A stretch of 64,000 bases of DNA from Streptomyces sp. Sge12 (GCF_002080455.1 NZ_CP020555.1:6360501-6424500); one strand, 5' to 3'. Shown: positions 24,965 to 34,543, counted from the first letter of the stretch. Numbers and translations are program-made. Notes: generated by a model from the sequence alone, not told the origin.

Positions 24965-27633
24965 TGGAGTCGGCCGAAATTCGCCGCCGCTGGCTGAGCT
25001 TCTTCGAGGAGCGCGGTCACGCCGTTGTCCCTTCGGCGTCGCTCATCGCGGACGACCCGACTCTGCTGCTGGTGCCCGCCGGCATGGTGCCGTTCAAGCC
25101 CTACTTCCTGGGGGAGACCAAGCCCCCGGCCCCCACGCTCACCAGCGTCCAGAAGTGCGTCCGTACGCCGGACATCGAAGAGGTCGGCAAGACCACCCGC
25201 CACGGCACGTTCTTCCAGATGTGCGGCAACTTCTCCTTCGGCGACTACTTCAAGGAAGGCGCCATCAAGTACGCCTGGGAGCTGCTGACCAGCTCCGTGG
25301 CGGACGGCGGCTACGGCCTGGAGCCGGAGAAGCTCTGGATCACCGTCTACCTCGACGACGACGAGGCCGAGCAGATCTGGCGCGAGAAGATCGGCGTCCC
25401 GGCCGAGCGGATCCAGCGCCTGGGCAAGAAGGACAACTTCTGGTCCATGGGCGTCCCCGGCCCCTGCGGCCCCTGCTCCGAGATCAACTACGACCGCGGC
25501 CCCGAGTTCGGCGTCGAGGGCGGCCCGGCCGTCAACGACGAGCGCTACGTGGAGATCTGGAACCTGGTCTTCATGCAGTACGAGCGCGGCGCCGGCGACG
25601 GGAAGGAAGACTTCCCGATCCTCGGTGACCTGCCGTCGAAGAACATCGACACCGGTCTCGGCCTCGAACGCCTCGCGATGATCCTGCAGGGCGTGCAGAA
25701 CATGTACGAGACCGACACCCTGCGCGTGGTCATGGACAAGGCCACCGAGCTCACCGGCGTGCGGTACGGCGCCGCCCAGAGCACGGACGTCTCGCTGCGC
25801 GTGGTCGCCGACCACATCCGCACCTCGACCATGCTCATCGGCGACGGCGTCACCCCCGGCAACGAGGGCCGCGGCTACGTGCTGCGCCGCATCATGCGCC
25901 GCGCCATCCGCAACATGCGCCTCATGGGCGCCACCGGACCCGTGGTCCAGGCCCTGGTCGACGTCGTGATCAACACGATGGGCCAGCAGTACCCGGAGCT
26001 CGTCACCGACCGCAAGCGCATCGAGACCGTCGCGCTCGCCGAGGAAGCCGCCTTCCTGAAGGCCATCAAGGGCGGCACCAACATCCTCGACACCGCCGTG
26101 ACCGAGACCAAGGCCGCCGGCGGCACGGTCCTCTCCGGCGACAAGGCGTTCCTGCTCCACGACACCTGGGGCTTCCCGATCGACCTCACCCTGGAGATGG
26201 CCGCCGAGCAGGGCCTCTCCGTGGACGAGCCCGGCTTCCGCCGCCTGATGCAGGAGCAGCGCGACCGCGCCAAGGCCGACGCCAAGGCCAAGAAGACCGG
26301 CCACGCGGACATGTCCGCCTACCGGGAGATCGCCGACGGCTCCGGCGCCACCGAGTTCACCGGCTACGCCACCACCCAGGGCGAGTCCACCATCGTCGGC
26401 CTGCTGGTCAACGGCGTCTCCGCGCCCGCCGCCTCCGAGGGCGACGAGGTCGAGGTCGTCCTGGACCGCACCCCCTTCTACGCGGAGGGCGGCGGCCAGC
26501 TCGCCGACCAGGGCCGCATCAAGCTCGACTCGGGCGCCGTCATCGTCGTCCGCGACGTGCAGCAGCCGGTCCCGGGCGTCTCCGTGCACAAGGGCTCCGT
26601 CCAGGTCGGCGAGGTGACGGTGGGCGCCTCCGCGTACGCCGCCATCGACATCAACCGCCGCCGGGCCATCGCCCGCGCCCACTCGGCCACGCACCTGACC
26701 CACCAGGCGCTGCGCGACGCCCTCGGCCCGACGGCCGCCCAGGCCGGTTCCGAGAACAGCCCCGGCCGTTTCCGCTTCGACTTCGGTTCCCCGAACGCCG
26801 TCCCCGGCTCGGTCCTCACCGACGTCGAGCAGAAGATCAATGACGTGCTGTCGCGCGAACTCGACGTCACCGCCGAGATCATGAGCATCGACGAGGCGAA
26901 GAAGCAGGGTGCCATCGCCGAATTCGGCGAGAAGTACGGCGAGCGCGTCCGCGTGGTCACCATCGGCGACTTCTCCAAGGAGCTGTGCGGCGGCACGCAC
27001 GTCGGCAACACCGCCCAGCTGGGTCTGGTGAAGCTGCTCGGCGAGTCCTCCATCGGCTCCGGCGTGCGCCGCGTCGAGGCCTTGGTGGGTGTGGACGCGT
27101 ACAACTTCCTCGCCAAGGAGCACACGGTCGTCGCCCAGCTCCAGGAGCTGGTCAAGGGCCGCCCGGAGGAGCTTCCGGAGAAGATCGCCTCCATGCTCGG
27201 CAAGCTGAAGGACGCCGAGAAGGAGATCGAGAAGTTCCGCGCGGAGAAGGTCCTCCAGGCCGCCGCCGGTCTGGCCGCAGGCGCCCAGGACATCCGCGGC
27301 GTCGCCCTCGTCGTCGGCACCGTCCCGGACGGCACCGGCGCCGACGACCTGCGCAAGCTGGTCCTCGACGTCCGCGGCCGCATCCAGGGCGACCGCCCGG
27401 CCGTGGTGGCCCTGTTCACCACGGCGAACGACCGCCCGCTGACCGTCATCGCCACCAACGAGGCCGCCCGCGAGCGCGGCCTCAAGGCCGGCGACCTGGT
27501 CCGTACGGCCGCCAAGACCCTCGGTGGCGGCGGTGGCGGCAAGCCGGACGTGGCCCAGGGCGGCGGCCAGAACCCGGGAGCGATCCCGGAGGCCATCAGC
27601 GCCGTCGAGCGCCTCGTCGTCGAGACGGTCTGA
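24964..27633 (+). CDS. alaS: Alanyl-tRNA synthetase
   Basis: Class II synthetase that charges tRNA-Ala and edits mischarged Ser/Gly. At 889 residues it has the full domain order: catalytic core (RRRWLSFFEERGHAVVPSASL; KCVRTPDIEEVGKTTRHGTFF; GLGLERLAMILQG), tRNA-recognition helices, editing domain with RAHSATHLTHQALRD and CGGTHVGNTAQLG (zinc ligands His, His, Cys, His), and the C-terminal DHHA1/C-Ala domain (GGGGGGKPDVAQGGG). No truncation. ruvX begins 2 bases after the stop. Confidence 0.98.
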   Translation: MESAEIRRRWLSFFEERGHAVVPSASLIADDPTLLLVPAGMVPFKPYFLGETKPPAPTLTSVQKCVRTPDIEEVGKTTRHGTFFQMCGNFSFGDYFKEGAIKYAWELLTSSVADGGYGLEPEKLWITVYLDDDEAEQIWREKIGVPAERIQRLGKKDNFWSMGVPGPCGPCSEINYDRGPEFGVEGGPAVNDERYVEIWNLVFMQYERGAGDGKEDFPILGDLPSKNIDTGLGLERLAMILQGVQNMYETDTLRVVMDKATELTGVRYGAAQSTDVSLRVVADHIRTSTMLIGDGVTPGNEGRGYVLRRIMRRAIRNMRLMGATGPVVQALVDVVINTMGQQYPELVTDRKRIETVALAEEAAFLKAIKGGTNILDTAVTETKAAGGTVLSGDKAFLLHDTWGFPIDLTLEMAAEQGLSVDEPGFRRLMQEQRDRAKADAKAKKTGHADMSAYREIADGSGATEFTGYATTQGESTIVGLLVNGVSAPAASEGDEVEVVLDRTPFYAEGGGQLADQGRIKLDSGAVIVVRDVQQPVPGVSVHKGSVQVGEVTVGASAYAAIDINRRRAIARAHSATHLTHQALRDALGPTAAQAGSENSPGRFRFDFGSPNAVPGSVLTDVEQKINDVLSRELDVTAEIMSIDEAKKQGAIAEFGEKYGERVRVVTIGDFSKELCGGTHVGNTAQLGLVKLLGESSIGSGVRRVEALVGVDAYNFLAKEHTVVAQLQELVKGRPEELPEKIASMLGKLKDAEKEIEKFRAEKVLQAAAGLAAGAQDIRGVALVVGTVPDGTGADDLRKLVLDVRGRIQGDRPAVVALFTTANDRPLTVIATNEAARERGLKAGDLVRTAAKTLGGGGGGKPDVAQGGGQNPGAIPEAISAVERLVVETV

Positions 27634-27635
27634 CG

Positions 27636-28106
27636 ATGACGCTGCGCCGCGGCCGCCGGCTCGCCATCGACGTCGGTGACGCCCGCATCGGGGTCGCCTC
27701 GTGCGACCCCGACGGGGTGCTGGCCACACCGGTGGAAACCGTTCCGGGCCGGGACATCCCCTTCGCCCACCGGCGGCTGCGGCAGCTCGTCGAGGAGTAC
27801 GAGCCCCTCGAAGTCGTGGTCGGCCTCCCTCGCTCGCTCAGCGGGCGGGAGGGGCCGGCCGCGGCCAAGGTGCGCGTCTTCGCGAACGAACTCGCGAAGG
27901 GCATCAAGCCGGTGACGGTCCGTCTGGTGGACGAGCGGATGACCACGGTCACCGCCGCACAGGGGCTGAGGGCCTCCGGGAAGAACGCCAAGAAGGGCCG
28001 GTCGGTCATCGATCAGGCGGCCGCTGTGGTCATCCTTCAGAACGCTCTTGAGACCGAACGGGTATCAGGTAATCCGCCCGGTGAGTGCGTCGAAGTGGTT
28101 GTCTGA
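27636..28106 (+). CDS. ruvX: RuvX/YqgF Holliday junction resolvase-like RNase
   Basis: A 156-residue RNase H-like protein of the YqgF family, which acts in 16S pre-rRNA 5'-end processing in several bacteria and was first predicted as a resolvase. Motifs: LAIDVGDARIGVASCD (first Asp), VVVGLPRSLSGREG (Glu/Arg region), VRLVDERMTTVTA (second acid) and KKGRSVIDQAAAVVIL (last Asp). The ATG at 27636 is 2 bases after alaS. The alaS-ruvX-mltG order is widespread. Confidence 0.93.
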   Translation: MTLRRGRRLAIDVGDARIGVASCDPDGVLATPVETVPGRDIPFAHRRLRQLVEEYEPLEVVVGLPRSLSGREGPAAAKVRVFANELAKGIKPVTVRLVDERMTTVTAAQGLRASGKNAKKGRSVIDQAAAVVILQNALETERVSGNPPGECVEVVV

Positions 28107-28112
28107 TCGCGA

Positions 28113-28118
28113 TACGGT
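28113..28118 (+). promoter_or_regulatory. -10-like TACGGT upstream of mltG
   Basis: TACGGT within CGATACGGTAACG lies about 117 bases before mltG. A 7-bp hairpin (GACGGAG / CTCCGTC, 28194-28215) sits in the resulting leader just before the AGGGGA ribosome site. Confidence 0.35.
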
Positions 28119-28234
28119 AACGTTCCGCGCGATGAGACGGCATTCGAACAGCCGTCGCCCACCGTCAATGAGGCGGAACCGGGTGCCACGGATGACGGAG
28201 TCCGTGGCCTCCGTCTCGCGGCTCTAGGGGACCG

Positions 28235-30040
28235 ATGACTGAGTATGGCCGGGGCCGTGGCCCCGAACCCTGGCACCCCGAGGACCCCCTGTACGGGGAC
28301 CAGGGGTGGACCGGGCACCAGACCCAGCAGGGTCAGGTGCCTTACGGCGGTGCCCCGCAGCAGGAGTTCCCGCAGGAGCCTCAGTACCAGCAGCAGTACC
28401 CCCAGCATCAGCAGTACCAGCAGTACCCGGAGCACCAGCAGCAGTTCCCGCAGGAGCCCCAGTACGAGCAGGGGCAGTACGGGCAGCAGCAGTACCAGCA
28501 GGGGCAGTACCAGCAGGGCCAGTACCCGCAGCAGGCGCAGGCGCAGCCGCAGCAGTACGCGCAGCAGCAGTACGCCGACCAGCAGCAGGCCTATGCCCAG
28601 CAGCAGGCACAGCCCCAGCAGCCGCAGCCGGTGTACGACAGCCAGGGCTGGGACACCGGCCAGGTCCAATACACCTCCGCGGTGCAGACCGGCCCGTACG
28701 CGGGTGTGGACCCCTACACCCAGCAGCCCGTGACGGACTACCCCGGTGAGGCCCCGGACCACTACAGCACCGAGGACGCCTACGCGCCGCCGCAGCCCCC
28801 GGGCCGGCGGCACCTCGAACCGAAACCGGTCGAGGAGGAGGAAGAGCCGGAGAGCGGCCTCCTCACCGCGGGCGGCGGCCGGGACGGCGACGACGACGGT
28901 GACGAGCCCGGTGACGGGCGCCGGGGTGGCCGCTCGAAGGGCGGCAGCCCCAAGAAGCGCAACGGCATGGCCTGCCTGGTCGCCGCGGTCGTCATCATCG
29001 GCGTGGTCGGCGGTGGCGGCTACTACGGCTACAACTACATCAAGGCCAGATTCAGCTCGGCCGAGGACTTCGCGGGCGAGGGAACCGGCGAGATCGTCGA
29101 GGTCGAGATCCCCAAGGGGTCCGGCCTGATGCAGATGGGCATGATCCTCAAGAAGGCGGGCGTCGTCGCCAGCGGTCAGGCCTTCGCCGACGCAGCGGCC
29201 AAGCTCCCGCCGGGCAAGGCCATCCAGGCCGGTGTCTACCCGCTCCGGAAGAAGATGTCGGCCGCGTCCGCCGTCGAGGTGATGAGCGACCCCTCGAAGC
29301 TGAACGTCATCACCGTCACCGAGGGCATGCGCAACTCCTCCGTGTACGCGGCGATCGACAAGAAGCTGGGCCAGCAGGAGGGCACCACCGCCGAGATCGC
29401 CAAGCGCGAGGTCAAGAACCTCGGCCTGCCGGCCTGGGCGAACAACAACCCGAAGCTCATCGACCCGCTCGAGGGCTTCCTGTACCCGGCGCGCTACGAC
29501 CTCAGCAAGGACAGCACCCCCGACTCCCTGCTCAAGCAGATGGTCAAGAACGCGACCGACAAGTACGCGGAGCTGGGCATCGAGGGCAAGGCCAAGGAGC
29601 TGGGCCTGGAGAATCCGCTCCAGGTGGTCACGGTCGCCAGCCTCGTCAACGCCGAGGGCAAGAACCACGACGACTTCCGGAAGATGGCCGAGGTGGTCTA
29701 CAACCGCCTCAAGAAGACCAACGACGTCACCAACCAGAAGCTCCAGTTCGACTCGACGTACAACTACGTCAAGAACCAGAGCGAGATCAACTTCAACCTG
29801 AAGGAAGCCCAGGCCTTCGACAACCCCTACAACACGCACTTCATCAAGGGGCTGCCGACCGGTCCGATCAACAACCCGGGCCTGGACGCTCTGACCGCTA
29901 CGCTCAGCCCGGACCACGGTGGCTGGATGTTCTTCGTGTCGGTCGACGGTCACACGACGACCTTCACCAAGACCTACGAAGAGCACACGAAGCTGGCCGA
30001 CGAGTTCCAGGAACGGCAGAAGCAGAAGAACGGCGGTTAG
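28235..30040 (+). CDS. mltG: Endolytic murein transglycosylase MltG with Gln/Tyr-rich cytoplasmic region
   Basis: MltG cleaves nascent peptidoglycan strands and sets glycan chain length. The 601-residue protein differs from E. coli MltG (about 340) by a roughly 240-residue N-terminal cytoplasmic region. That region is dominated by QYQQ/QQYP-type repeats and a Glu/Asp patch. It is followed by a membrane helix (MACLVAAVVIIGVVGGGGYYG), the LysM-like part (VEVEIPKGSGLMQMGMIL) and the catalytic YceG domain. That domain has LEGFLYPARYDL (the Glu of the EGF-L-PDTY-like motif), SLVNAEGKNHDDFRKMAEVVYNRL and the Asn-rich PYNTHFIKGLPTGPINNPG. Confidence 0.93.
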   Translation: MTEYGRGRGPEPWHPEDPLYGDQGWTGHQTQQGQVPYGGAPQQEFPQEPQYQQQYPQHQQYQQYPEHQQQFPQEPQYEQGQYGQQQYQQGQYQQGQYPQQAQAQPQQYAQQQYADQQQAYAQQQAQPQQPQPVYDSQGWDTGQVQYTSAVQTGPYAGVDPYTQQPVTDYPGEAPDHYSTEDAYAPPQPPGRRHLEPKPVEEEEEPESGLLTAGGGRDGDDDGDEPGDGRRGGRSKGGSPKKRNGMACLVAAVVIIGVVGGGGYYGYNYIKARFSSAEDFAGEGTGEIVEVEIPKGSGLMQMGMILKKAGVVASGQAFADAAAKLPPGKAIQAGVYPLRKKMSAASAVEVMSDPSKLNVITVTEGMRNSSVYAAIDKKLGQQEGTTAEIAKREVKNLGLPAWANNNPKLIDPLEGFLYPARYDLSKDSTPDSLLKQMVKNATDKYAELGIEGKAKELGLENPLQVVTVASLVNAEGKNHDDFRKMAEVVYNRLKKTNDVTNQKLQFDSTYNYVKNQSEINFNLKEAQAFDNPYNTHFIKGLPTGPINNPGLDALTATLSPDHGGWMFFVSVDGHTTTFTKTYEEHTKLADEFQERQKQKNGG

Positions 30041-30046
30041 CAGGAC

Positions 30047-30871
30047 ATGTCACGCATAAGGGCCGCGGTGTTGGGTTCGCCCATCGAGCACTCGCTCTCG
30101 CCGGTGCTGCACCGCGCCGCTTATCAGGAGCTCGGCCTCGACGACTGGTCGTACGACCGCTTCGAGATCGACGAGGCCGCGCTCCCCGCGTTCGTGGCAG
30201 ACCTCGGCCCCGAGTGGGCGGGACTGTCCCTGACCATGCCGCTCAAGCGGGCGGTCATCCCGCTGCTGGACGGCATCAGCGACACGGCCGCCTCCGTCGA
30301 GACGGTCAACACCGTCGTGTTCACCGAGGACGGCCGGCGCCTCGGCGACAACACCGACATCCCCGGAATCGTCGCCGCGCTCCACGAGCGCGGCGTCGAG
30401 AAGGTGCCCTCGGCCGCCATCCTCGGCGCCGGGGCCACCGCCTCCTCGGCGCTCGCAGCCCTCGCCCGGATCTGCTCCGGCGAGGTCACCGCGTACGTCC
30501 GCTCCGAGGCCCGCGCCGACGAGATGCGCCAGTGGGGCGAGCGGCTCGGCGTTCCCGTCCGGACGGCCGACTGGTCCGCGGCCGCCGAGGCCCTGTCCGC
30601 GCCGCTGGTGATCGCCACCACCCCGGCCGGTACCACCGACGCCCTGGCCGGTTCCGTCCCGGAAGGCGCGGGCACCCTCTTCGACGTCCTCTACGACCCC
30701 TGGCCGACCGCGCTGGCCGCGGCCTGGTCGGATCGGGGCGGCCGGGTCGTCGGCGGGCTGGACCTGCTGGTGCACCAGGCCGTCCTCCAGGTCGAGCTGA
30801 TGACGGGCCGGACCCCGGGTCCGCTCGCCGCCATGAGGGCTGCGGGAGAGCGGGCGCTGGCCTCCCGTTAA
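30047..30871 (+). CDS. aroE: Shikimate dehydrogenase
   Basis: Reduces 3-dehydroshikimate to shikimate with NADPH. The 274-residue protein shows the substrate-binding VLGSPIEHSLSPVLHRAA, the catalytic region LSLTMPLKRAVIPLLD (Lys), DNTDIPGIVAAL (Asp), and an NADP-binding loop ILGAGATASSALAAL. The usual NPLK motif is TMPLKR here, which is common in actinobacterial enzymes. The ATG at 30047 follows the mltG stop by 6 bases with AGCAGGAC upstream. It leads the aro cluster. Confidence 0.93.
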   Translation: MSRIRAAVLGSPIEHSLSPVLHRAAYQELGLDDWSYDRFEIDEAALPAFVADLGPEWAGLSLTMPLKRAVIPLLDGISDTAASVETVNTVVFTEDGRRLGDNTDIPGIVAALHERGVEKVPSAAILGAGATASSALAALARICSGEVTAYVRSEARADEMRQWGERLGVPVRTADWSAAAEALSAPLVIATTPAGTTDALAGSVPEGAGTLFDVLYDPWPTALAAAWSDRGGRVVGGLDLLVHQAVLQVELMTGRTPGPLAAMRAAGERALASR

Positions 30872-30902
30872 GCTTTCCACCTGCGTATTCACGGGGGGCG
30901 GC

Positions 30903-31094
30903 ATGGACGGGAACGGCACGGAGCAGGTACTCGCGTCGAAGTGGGACCTCCCCTTCGTGCTCTTCCACATGGCCAGGGTGGCCTTCGGTGGCCTGCCCCT
31001 GTGGACCAAGGCGATCACGATCGGACTCCTCGGTTCCACCATCGTCTGGTCGGCGATCACCTATCACCGCGGGCGCGGCCGGCGGGTCCGCTGA
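30903..31094 (+). CDS. Small single-helix membrane protein between aroE and aroC
   Basis: A 63-residue protein with a GGGGGGC ribosome site seven bases before the ATG. The C-terminal half is a membrane helix (about residues 37-55, KAITIGLLGSTIVWSAITYH) followed by a basic RGRGRRVR tail. A TAAGCT -10-like element overlaps the aroE stop. Position between aroE and aroC matches a small ORF I recall in S. coelicolor. Function unknown. Confidence 0.7.
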   Translation: MDGNGTEQVLASKWDLPFVLFHMARVAFGGLPLWTKAITIGLLGSTIVWSAITYHRGRGRRVR

Positions 31095-31226
31095 CCATTC
31101 GGGCGTCCGAAGGCTGGACCGGGGCCCGAGAAACCCCTCCGGACATGGGAGGATCGGGTGAGGCGGGTCCGGGCCGCGCACCCGATCGCGCCGTCGCTGT
31201 ACCAGGCGCGAGCATGAGGAGCATCG

Positions 31227-32411
31227 TTGAGCAGGTTGCGTTGGCTGACCGCCGGGGAGTCCCACGGACCGGCACTGGTGGCGACGCTGGAGGGCCTTCC
31301 CGCCGGCGTCCCGGTCACCACCGAGCTGGTGGCCGACCACTTGGCCCGGCGCCGGCTCGGCTACGGCCGCGGTGCCCGGATGAAGTTCGAGCAGGACGAG
31401 ATCACCTTCCTGGGCGGCGTCCGGCACGGTCTGTCGCTGGGTTCCCCCGTGGCCGTGATGGTCGGCAACAGCGAGTGGCCCAAGTGGGAGACGGTCATGT
31501 CGGCCGACCCGGTCGACCCGTCGCTGCTCAAGGACACCGGCCGCAATGCGCCGCTGACCCGTCCGCGCCCCGGCCACGCCGACCTCGCCGGCATGCAGAA
31601 GTACGGCTTCGACGAGGCCCGGCCGATCCTGGAGCGCGCCAGCGCCCGTGAGACCGCCGCCCGCGTCGCCCTCGGCGCGATCGCCCGGTCCTTCCTCAAG
31701 GAGGTCGCCGGCATCGAGATCGTCTCGCACGTGGTGGAGCTGGCCGCGGCCAAGGCCCCGTACGGCGTCTACCCGACCCCCGCCGACGTCGAGAAGCTCG
31801 ACGCCGACCCGGTGCGCTGCCTCGACGCCGACGCGAGCAAGGCGATGGTCGCCGAGATCGACCAGGCCCACAAGGACGGCGACACCCTCGGAGGCGTCGT
31901 CGAGGTGCTCGCGTACGGGGTCCCGGTCGGCCTCGGCTCGCACGTCCACTGGGACCGCCGTCTCGACGCCCGTCTCGCCGGCGCCCTCATGGGCATCCAG
32001 GCCATCAAGGGCGTCGAGGTCGGTGACGGCTTCGAGCTGGCCCGCGTGCCCGGCTCCCAGGCCCACGACGAGATCGTCTCCACCCCCGAGGGCATCAAGC
32101 GCACCTCCGGCCGCGCAGGCGGCACCGAGGGCGGCCTGACCACCGGCGAACTGCTGCGCGTACGGGCCGCGATGAAGCCCATCGCGACCGTCCCGCGCGC
32201 ACTGGCGACCGTCGACGTGGCCACCGGAGAGGCGACGGTGGCCCACCACCAGCGCTCCGACGTGTGCGCCGTGCCGGCCGCCGGCATCGTCGCCGAGGCC
32301 ATGGTCGCCCTCGTACTGGCCGACGCGGTCGTCGAGAAGTTCGGCGGTGACTCCGTCCCGGAGACCCGCCGCAACGTCCGGTCGTACCTCGACAACCTGC
32401 AGATCCGGTGA
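31227..32411 (+). CDS. aroC: Chorismate synthase
   Basis: Converts EPSP to chorismate using reduced FMN. The 394-residue length is usual for actinobacteria. Signatures are LRWLTAGESHGPALVA, RRRLGYGRGARMKFEQD, the RPRPGHADLAGMQKYGF loop and RASARETAARVALGAI. The start is TTG at 31227 preceded by GAGGAG; no ATG/GTG alternative fits the conserved N-terminus. Its TGA overlaps the aroK GTG (GTGA). Confidence 0.97.
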   Translation: MSRLRWLTAGESHGPALVATLEGLPAGVPVTTELVADHLARRRLGYGRGARMKFEQDEITFLGGVRHGLSLGSPVAVMVGNSEWPKWETVMSADPVDPSLLKDTGRNAPLTRPRPGHADLAGMQKYGFDEARPILERASARETAARVALGAIARSFLKEVAGIEIVSHVVELAAAKAPYGVYPTPADVEKLDADPVRCLDADASKAMVAEIDQAHKDGDTLGGVVEVLAYGVPVGLGSHVHWDRRLDARLAGALMGIQAIKGVEVGDGFELARVPGSQAHDEIVSTPEGIKRTSGRAGGTEGGLTTGELLRVRAAMKPIATVPRALATVDVATGEATVAHHQRSDVCAVPAAGIVAEAMVALVLADAVVEKFGGDSVPETRRNVRSYLDNLQIR

Positions 32412-32926
32412 CCGCCGGACCCTTGGTCGTCCTCGTCGGACCCATGGGCTCCGGCAAGTCCACGGTGGGGGCGCTGCTCGCCGAGCGGCTCGGCGTCCCC
32501 TACCGGGACACCGACGCCGACATCGTCTCGGCCCAGGGCCGGGAGATCTCCGACATCTTCGTCGACGAGGGCGAGCCGTACTTCCGCGAGCTGGAGCGGC
32601 AGGCGGTCGCCGCCGCCGTCGCCGGGCACACCGGAGTCCTCGCCCTCGGCGGCGGCGCCGTCCTCGACGAGGGCACCCGCGAACTGCTCGCCGGCCTGCC
32701 CGTCGCCTACCTGTCGATGGACGTCGAGGAAGCCGTACGCCGGGTGGGCCTCGGCGCCGCCCGCCCGCTGCTGGCCGTCAACCCGCGCCGCCAGTGGCGC
32801 GAGCTGATGGACGCCCGGCGCCCCCTGTACACCGAAGTCGCGCGCGTCGTGGTGGCCACCGACGACCGCACACCCGAAGAGGTCGCCCAGGCGGTCCTCG
32901 ACGCTCTGGAGTTGAAGGACGTATGA
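32408..32926 (+). CDS. aroK: Shikimate kinase
   Basis: Phosphorylates shikimate. The 172-residue P-loop kinase has Walker A (GPMGSGKSTVG), the shikimate-binding DTDADIV Asp pair and YFRELERQAV Arg, and the GGGAVLD loop; the lid region carries the ATP-binding Arg (GLGAARPLL). Both ends overlap neighbours by the GTGA/ATGA type, giving tight coupling with aroC and aroB. Confidence 0.96.
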   Translation: MTAGPLVVLVGPMGSGKSTVGALLAERLGVPYRDTDADIVSAQGREISDIFVDEGEPYFRELERQAVAAAVAGHTGVLALGGGAVLDEGTRELLAGLPVAYLSMDVEEAVRRVGLGAARPLLAVNPRRQWRELMDARRPLYTEVARVVVATDDRTPEEVAQAVLDALELKDV

Positions 32927-34014
32927 CAGACCAGGTGACGCGGATCCAGGTCGGCGCGAGCGCCGGACACGACGCGTACGACGTGCTGGTCGGGCGGCAG
33001 CTGCTCGGCGAGCTCGGCTCCCTGATCGGTACGAAGGCCCAGCGGGTCGCCGTGATCCACCCCGAGGCGCTGGCCTCGACCGGTGAGGCACTGCGCGACG
33101 ACCTGGCCGAGCAGGGCTACGAGGCGGTCGCCATCCAGGTGCCGAACGCCGAGGAGGCCAAGACGATCGAGGTGGCCGCCTACTGCTGGAAGGCACTGGG
33201 CCAGTCCGGATTCACCCGCACCGACGTGATCGTCGGCGTCGGCGGGGGAGCCACCACCGACCTCGCGGGCTTCGTCGCGGCCAGCTGGCTGCGCGGGGTC
33301 CGCTGGATCGCCGTACCGACCACCGTCCTCGCGATGGTGGACGCGGCCGTCGGCGGCAAGACCGGCATCAACACCGCCGAGGGCAAGAACCTCGTGGGTG
33401 CCTTCCACCCGCCGGCCGGTGTGCTGTGCGACCTGGCGGCGCTGGACTCGCTGCCGGTCAACGACTACGTCAGCGGCCTCGCCGAGATCATCAAGGCCGG
33501 ATTCATCTCCGACCCGGTGATCCTCGACCTGATCGAGGAGGACCCGGCGGCGGCCCGTACGCCCGACGGCCCGCACACCGCGGAGCTCATCGTGCGCTCC
33601 ATCCAGGTCAAGGCCGACGTGGTCTCCAGCGACCTCAAGGAGTCGGGCCTGCGGGAGGTCCTCAACTACGGCCACACCCTCGCGCACGCCATCGAGAAGA
33701 ACGAGCGCTACAAGTGGCGGCACGGCGCGGCCGTGTCCGTCGGCATGGTCTTCGCCGCCGAACTGGGCCGGCTCGCGGGCCGCCTGGACGACGCGACGGC
33801 CGACCGGCACCGGGAGATCCTGGCCGCCGTGGGCCTGCCGCTGACCTACCGCGGCGACCAGTGGCCCAAGCTGCTCCAGACCATGCAGGTCGACAAGAAG
33901 TCCCGCGGCAACCTGCTGCGCTTCATCGTCCTCGACGGACTGGGCAAGCCGACCGTCCTGGAGGGTCCCGACCCGGCGCACCTGATCGCCGCCTACGGCG
34001 AGGTGTCGGCGTGA
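32923..34014 (+). CDS. aroB: 3-Dehydroquinate synthase
   Basis: Converts DAHP to 3-dehydroquinate with NAD and zinc. The 363 residues include the NAD loop (VGVGGGATTDLAGFVAASWLRG), the VPTTVLAMVDAAVGGKTGIN motif, and zinc ligands in GLAEIIKAGFI (Glu), LNYGHTLAHAIE (His) and KWRHGAAVSVGM (His). The ATG at 32923 overlaps the aroK TGA. The frame is open further upstream inside aroK, but that part is a shadow. Confidence 0.97.
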   Translation: MTDQVTRIQVGASAGHDAYDVLVGRQLLGELGSLIGTKAQRVAVIHPEALASTGEALRDDLAEQGYEAVAIQVPNAEEAKTIEVAAYCWKALGQSGFTRTDVIVGVGGGATTDLAGFVAASWLRGVRWIAVPTTVLAMVDAAVGGKTGINTAEGKNLVGAFHPPAGVLCDLAALDSLPVNDYVSGLAEIIKAGFISDPVILDLIEEDPAAARTPDGPHTAELIVRSIQVKADVVSSDLKESGLREVLNYGHTLAHAIEKNERYKWRHGAAVSVGMVFAAELGRLAGRLDDATADRHREILAAVGLPLTYRGDQWPKLLQTMQVDKKSRGNLLRFIVLDGLGKPTVLEGPDPAHLIAAYGEVSA

Positions 34015-34451
34015 GCCGCCCCGTACTCGTGCTGAACGGCCCGAACCTGGGCCGGCTCGGCTCGCGCGAGCCCGACGTGTACGGGGCCACCTCGTACACG
34101 GGGCTCGTGGAGAGCTGCCGATCGCTGGGCGAGGAGCTCGGCTTCGACGTCGAGGTCCGCGAGACCAACGACGAGGGCGAGTTGATCCGCTGGCTGCACG
34201 AGGCGGCGGACGGGAAGATCCCCGTGGTCATCAACCCGGGGGCCTTCACGCACTACTCGTACGGCATGCGGGACGCGGCGGCGCAGCGCACGGCGCCGCT
34301 GATCGAGGTGCACATCTCGAACCCGTACGCCCGCGAGGAGTTCCGCCACACCTCGGTCATCGCCGCGGTGGCGACCGGCACGGTGGCGGGCTTCGGTATC
34401 GGTTCGTACCGGCTGGCGCTGCGCGCACTGGCGGACGAGATCTCCGCCTGA
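34011..34451 (+). CDS. aroQ: Type II 3-dehydroquinate dehydratase
   Basis: Dehydrates 3-dehydroquinate to 3-dehydroshikimate through the dodecameric flavodoxin-like type II enzyme. The 146-residue protein has LVLNGPNLGRLGSREPDVYG with the catalytic Tyr, VINPGAFTHYSYGMRDA (Asn, His), and EVHISNPYAREEFRHTSVIA. The GTG at 34011 overlaps the aroB stop. It completes a cluster supplying four consecutive shikimate-pathway activities plus chorismate synthase. Confidence 0.96.
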   Translation: MSRPVLVLNGPNLGRLGSREPDVYGATSYTGLVESCRSLGEELGFDVEVRETNDEGELIRWLHEAADGKIPVVINPGAFTHYSYGMRDAAAQRTAPLIEVHISNPYAREEFRHTSVIAAVATGTVAGFGIGSYRLALRALADEISA

Positions 34452-34460
34452 CACGCTGCC

Positions 34461-34503
34461 TGACGGTGCTGGTGGACGGCCGGGCCCCGGCAGTCATATA
34501 ACG
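34461..34503 (+). promoter_or_regulatory. AT-rich promoter-like stretch before the P-loop gene
   Basis: CTGACGG near 34461 and the unusually AT-rich CATATAACGTT near 34495-34505 could be -35/-10 elements, though their spacing is long. No terminator hairpin separates aroQ from this region. Confidence 0.3.
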
Positions 34504-34543
34504 TTCTCGCATCAGTCGCCGGAACGAGATGGAGTGGCAGCGG

